Positions 63,032 to 64,000 of a stretch of 64,000 nt of DNA are shown piece by piece. This stretch comes from DALYLB01 sp033763135. GTDB lineage: Bacteria; Acidobacteriota; Blastocatellia; RBC074. Numbering within the stretch: position 1 is the stretch's first letter; each line of letters begins with the position of its first letter. The notes beneath the pieces are model-generated. The model saw only the letters and a list, made by a program, of their open reading frames with translations. It did no database searches and was not told where the DNA came from. A program made the position numbers and the translations under genes. The stretch covers positions 1 through 64,000 of the forward strand of contig JANRKY010000325.1 in assembly GCA_033763135.1 (NCBI GenBank), in the 5' to 3' direction.

Positions 63032-64000
63032 ACTTCGACTTTTTCGGCGGCCGATCTTCGTCCGATCATCCTCATCCACACGATCACGGGGATGGCGGGC
63101 ATCATCACGGACACGACCATTCGCACGAGCCCGGGCTGCGCGCGCCGTGGCGAAGCGGTCGCGCGGCGAGCTTTCTGCGGGAGCATTTCCGGCTGATCGC
63201 GCTGCTGCTCTATTTCGCGAGCGGGCTCTATCTGGTTGCGCCCGAACAACAGGCCGTGGTCACTCGGTTTGGGCGGGTCGTGGCGAACGGCGTCGGGCCG
63301 GGCCTGCATTATCACTGGCCCTGGCCGGTCGAGGGCATCGTCAAGTTGAAGGCGCTCGAAACCAAGCGCCTGACGCTCGGCGTCGAGATGCCCGATCAGG
63401 TGCTGGGACGCGGCGGCGGCGCCCGGGTGCAGTTTCTGACGGGCGACCAGAACATCATCGCGGTCGTCGTGGCGGTTCAATACGGGATCAAGGACGCGGG
63501 GGCATATCTCTTCCGCGCGGAGGACGCCACGCGGCTGATCGAGACGGCGGTGGCGTCGGCCTTTGCCCATACGATCGCCGTCGAGCCCGTGGACAATCTC
63601 CTGACGACGGGCAAGGCCGCCGCGCAGAACGCCACGCTGGCGCGTGCGCGGGCCTTGCTGGACGGATACGGCAGCGGCGTCCATCTCAGCGCCGTCAGCA
63701 TCGAAAACGTCGCGCCGCCGGAGGAGGTCGCCGACGCGTTTCGCGAAGTCGCCAGCGCCCGCGCTGATCGCGATCGCATCATCAATGAAGCCCACGGCTA
63801 CGCCAGCGACGCGCTCGCCAAAGCCGCCGGCGAGGCCGGCAAACTCGTCAGCGACGCCGGCGGCTATCGCGAACAGCGCATCAACGAAGCGCAGGGCGAG
63901 GCGGCGCGGTTCGACAAACTGCTGACCGCGTCCGGGCAGGCGCGCGATCTCACGGGGCAGCGCCTCTATCTGGAAGCCATGGAAGAGATCCTGCCGCGGA
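63028..64000 (+). CDS. hflK: Second HflK-like protein with His-rich N-terminus (partial)
   Basis: Begins at GTG 63028 overlapping the hflC stop and runs off the window end after at least 324 residues. The N-terminus, after NFDFFGGRSSSD, is a His/Asp/Gly tail of about 20 residues with 10 His (HPHPHDHGDGG then HHHGHDHSHE). It lies on the cytoplasmic side before the membrane helix (LIALLLYFASGLYLVA). The SPFH domain follows: PEQQAVVTRFGRVVANGV, GPGLHYHWPWPVEG, LTGDQNIIAVVVAVQYGI, HLSAVSIENVAPPEEVADAF and DRDRIINEAHGYASDALAKA. The His tail resembles those of zinc, nickel or cobalt chaperones. It is unusual for HflK, whose N-terminus is normally Gly/Gln-rich. Confidence 0.85.
   Translation, partial: MNFDFFGGRSSSDHPHPHDHGDGGHHHGHDHSHEPGLRAPWRSGRAASFLREHFRLIALLLYFASGLYLVAPEQQAVVTRFGRVVANGVGPGLHYHWPWPVEGIVKLKALETKRLTLGVEMPDQVLGRGGGARVQFLTGDQNIIAVVVAVQYGIKDAGAYLFRAEDATRLIETAVASAFAHTIAVEPVDNLLTTGKAAAQNATLARARALLDGYGSGVHLSAVSIENVAPPEEVADAFREVASARADRDRIINEAHGYASDALAKAAGEAGKLVSDAGGYREQRINEAQGEAARFDKLLTASGQARDLTGQRLYLEAMEEILPR

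Overview
The window is GC-rich DNA from a Gram-negative (two-membrane) bacterium, most probably an Acidobacteriota member of Blastocatellia or Solibacter type. This is inferred from gene content: two large Oar-like TonB-dependent receptors with an N-terminal carboxypeptidase-regulatory-like domain, FG-GAP/ASPIC (CRTAC1-type) proteins, an LptE lipoprotein, a transmembrane Ser/Thr kinase, a DUF3604 protein and many secreted hydrolases. No rRNA, tRNA, phage, insertion sequence or CRISPR array was recognised.

Layout. 0-7 kb is mostly housekeeping: GIY-YIG protein, BNR-repeat protein with a MoaD/ThiS-like partner, lptE, holA, DUF2203, a secreted protein, MOSC and a PA0069-type radical SAM protein. 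7.2-16.2 kb holds a sigma-54 activator whose N-terminus is a coiled coil of the same unusual heptad that makes up a whole 98-residue protein encoded next door. A good sigma-54 promoter lies between the two genes. There follow a TonB receptor, an MFS transporter, an AhpD-like protein with an in-frame TGA exactly at the peroxidatic Cys position (probable selenoprotein), and a vanadium haloperoxidase. 16.1-29 kb is a tightly packed nine-gene same-strand cluster: two FG-GAP/ASPIC proteins, an RnfD/NqrB-like membrane protein, a NitT/TauT-type ABC importer, an asparagine-synthetase-like enzyme, a radical SAM enzyme and a halogenase-like flavoprotein. 29-43 kb has a broken VapBC module, a desaturase, DUF4197, a ceramidase-like enzyme, a kinase, an FGE-like protein, ThiS and hydrolases. 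43-59 kb is a second catabolic or uptake region: sulfatase, esterase, TonB receptor, MFS, acyl-CoA ligase, TetR, serine hydrolase, DUF3604 and an M28-like protein.

59.1 kb to the window end is the most striking locus: a single open frame joins a P1B-type metal ATPase to an HflK-like SPFH protein. It is followed without a gap by HflC and by a second HflK whose N-terminus is a histidine-rich metal-binding-type tail. This looks like a metal-linked SPFH membrane complex.

Across the window, intergenic spaces repeatedly carry hairpins whose arms are short tandem repeats (ACGAAG type, octamer type, CCACGGGG type). In two places the repeat also appears to supply the ribosome-binding site of the next gene.

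All assignments were made by reading the sequence and recalling family features; no database search was run.
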